Below are positions 63,605-64,000 of a stretch of DNA of 64,000 nucleotides, piece by piece. The stretch covers positions 998,574 to 1,062,573 of the forward strand of contig CP078014.1 in NCBI GenBank assembly GCA_020544565.1. Reading direction: 5' to 3'. How positions within the stretch are numbered: the first letter of the stretch is position 1; each line of letters starts with the position of its first letter. The notes under the pieces were generated by a model. It saw only the letters and a program-made list of their open reading frames with translations, did no database searches and had not been told where the DNA came from. The stretch comes from Bradyrhizobiaceae bacterium (GTDB lineage Bacteria; Pseudomonadota; Alphaproteobacteria; Rhizobiales; Xanthobacteraceae). Position numbers and translations under genes: made by a program.

Positions 63605-64000
63605 ATGATCGGTCTGGTTCGCGCCGCTTCGGTTTGCGTCGTGCTGGCGCTCGGCCTCGGGTCGGCGCCTGCCGCTGAGAAAGCCTTCAAGCGGGACGAT
63701 CTGACCGATCAGGCGATTCGGTTCGAGGCCCAGGTCAAAACCGACTCCGGCGTCATCAACAAAACCCCGGCGGCGCTGCGGACCGATATCGATGCGGCGC
63801 TCAAGCGCAACGACGTGCGCAAAGCCCTGCAACTCCTTGGGCAGACGGCCACACTCGCTCCCGCCGACAGCGCCAACTGGCTGCGGCTGGCGCGGACCAT
63901 TCTTCAGGTTCGCCCGGCGGATAACCGGGAGCGGATCTCGTTGTACGAGCAGGTGTCCACCGCCGCCTATATCGCCTATCAGCGCGCGGCCAATCCTGCG
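63605..64000 (+). CDS. Probable alpha-2-macroglobulin family protein, N-terminal part (cut by window edge)
   Basis: Only the first 132 residues are present. A signal peptide (MIGLVRAASVCVVLALGLG, cleavage near 23) is followed by a helical, TPR-like region: DDLTDQAIRFEAQVK, KRNDVRKALQLLGQ, WLRLARTILQVRP and YIAYQRAANPA. This arrangement resembles the N-terminus of large bacterial alpha-2-macroglobulins of Bradyrhizobium relatives, which trap proteases in the periplasm. The diagnostic thioester or bait region lies beyond the window, so the call is from similarity I recall. A GGGAG lies 8 nt before the ATG. Confidence 0.6.
   Translation, partial: MIGLVRAASVCVVLALGLGSAPAAEKAFKRDDLTDQAIRFEAQVKTDSGVINKTPAALRTDIDAALKRNDVRKALQLLGQTATLAPADSANWLRLARTILQVRPADNRERISLYEQVSTAAYIAYQRAANPA

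Noticed and set aside
63293-63678. Small open frames between tRNA-Arg and the macroglobulin gene
   Set aside because: They overlap each other in different frames, have no supported start and no recognisable sequence features.

Overview
The window is about 64 kb of GC-rich (roughly two-thirds G+C) chromosomal DNA from an alphaproteobacterium. It most probably belongs to the Bradyrhizobium / Rhodopseudomonas / Afipia / Nitrobacter group (order Hyphomicrobiales). The assignment rests on gene content and style: a suf operon with two cysteine desulfurases, class I phaC, several Tat-type signal peptides, an NDUFS4-like accessory subunit of complex I, three tRNA genes with encoded CCA, and short palindromic intergenic repeats of the kind common in this group. 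I see no prophage, transposase, CRISPR array, rRNA or plasmid-type gene. This is mostly core genome.

Layout. 1-8 kb: start of a Bcp-type peroxiredoxin with a basic tail, a large AsmA/YhdP-like protein, a PaaI thioesterase, tyrS, anmK and an alpha/beta hydrolase. 8-15 kb: the Fe-S cluster operon (cysteine desulfurase, sufB, sufC, sufD, sufS, sufT-like, sufA). 15-19 kb: a diguanylate cyclase, a DEAD-box RNA helicase and an AT-richer ATP-grasp-like gene. 19-27 kb: parE, a DedA protein, a Tat-exported metallo-beta-lactamase-fold hydrolase, argC, a MAPEG protein, phaC and a small lipoprotein. 27-36 kb: aminotransferase, hom, glpX, a GNAT acetyltransferase, a haloacid dehalogenase and recJ, then a convergent lytic transglycosylase. 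36-42 kb: a lone Rieske protein, an M23 peptidase, then efp divergent from epmA-epmB, two tiny envelope proteins and tRNA-Glu. 42-51 kb: a CDF metal exporter, SGNH hydrolase, MarC protein, glyoxalase, sirtuin, double cold-shock protein, DUF192 protein, tRNA-Pro, a glycosyltransferase, an OpgC protein and the complex I accessory subunit. 51-57 kb: the leucine catabolism genes (mccB, enoyl-CoA hydratase, mccA, HMG-CoA lyase). 57-64 kb: a dctPQM TRAP transporter, small membrane or coiled-coil proteins, a GT2 glycosyltransferase, tRNA-Arg and the start of a probable alpha-2-macroglobulin.

Genes that work together. The suf genes form one tight transcription unit with 4-nt stop/start overlaps. efp and its lysine-modifying enzymes epmA and epmB sit back to back. 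mccB-hydratase-mccA-lyase covers the lower leucine pathway from methylcrotonyl-CoA to acetoacetate and acetyl-CoA. The three TRAP genes form one importer.

The less ordinary material is in non-coding structure. A nested inverted repeat covers the start of the diguanylate cyclase gene. A five-unit 16-bp tandem repeat contains the stop codon of the complex I subunit gene. A 14-bp tandem duplication splits the dctQ/dctM junction. There are two families of palindromic intergenic repeats. I found no convincing wholly new multi-gene system.
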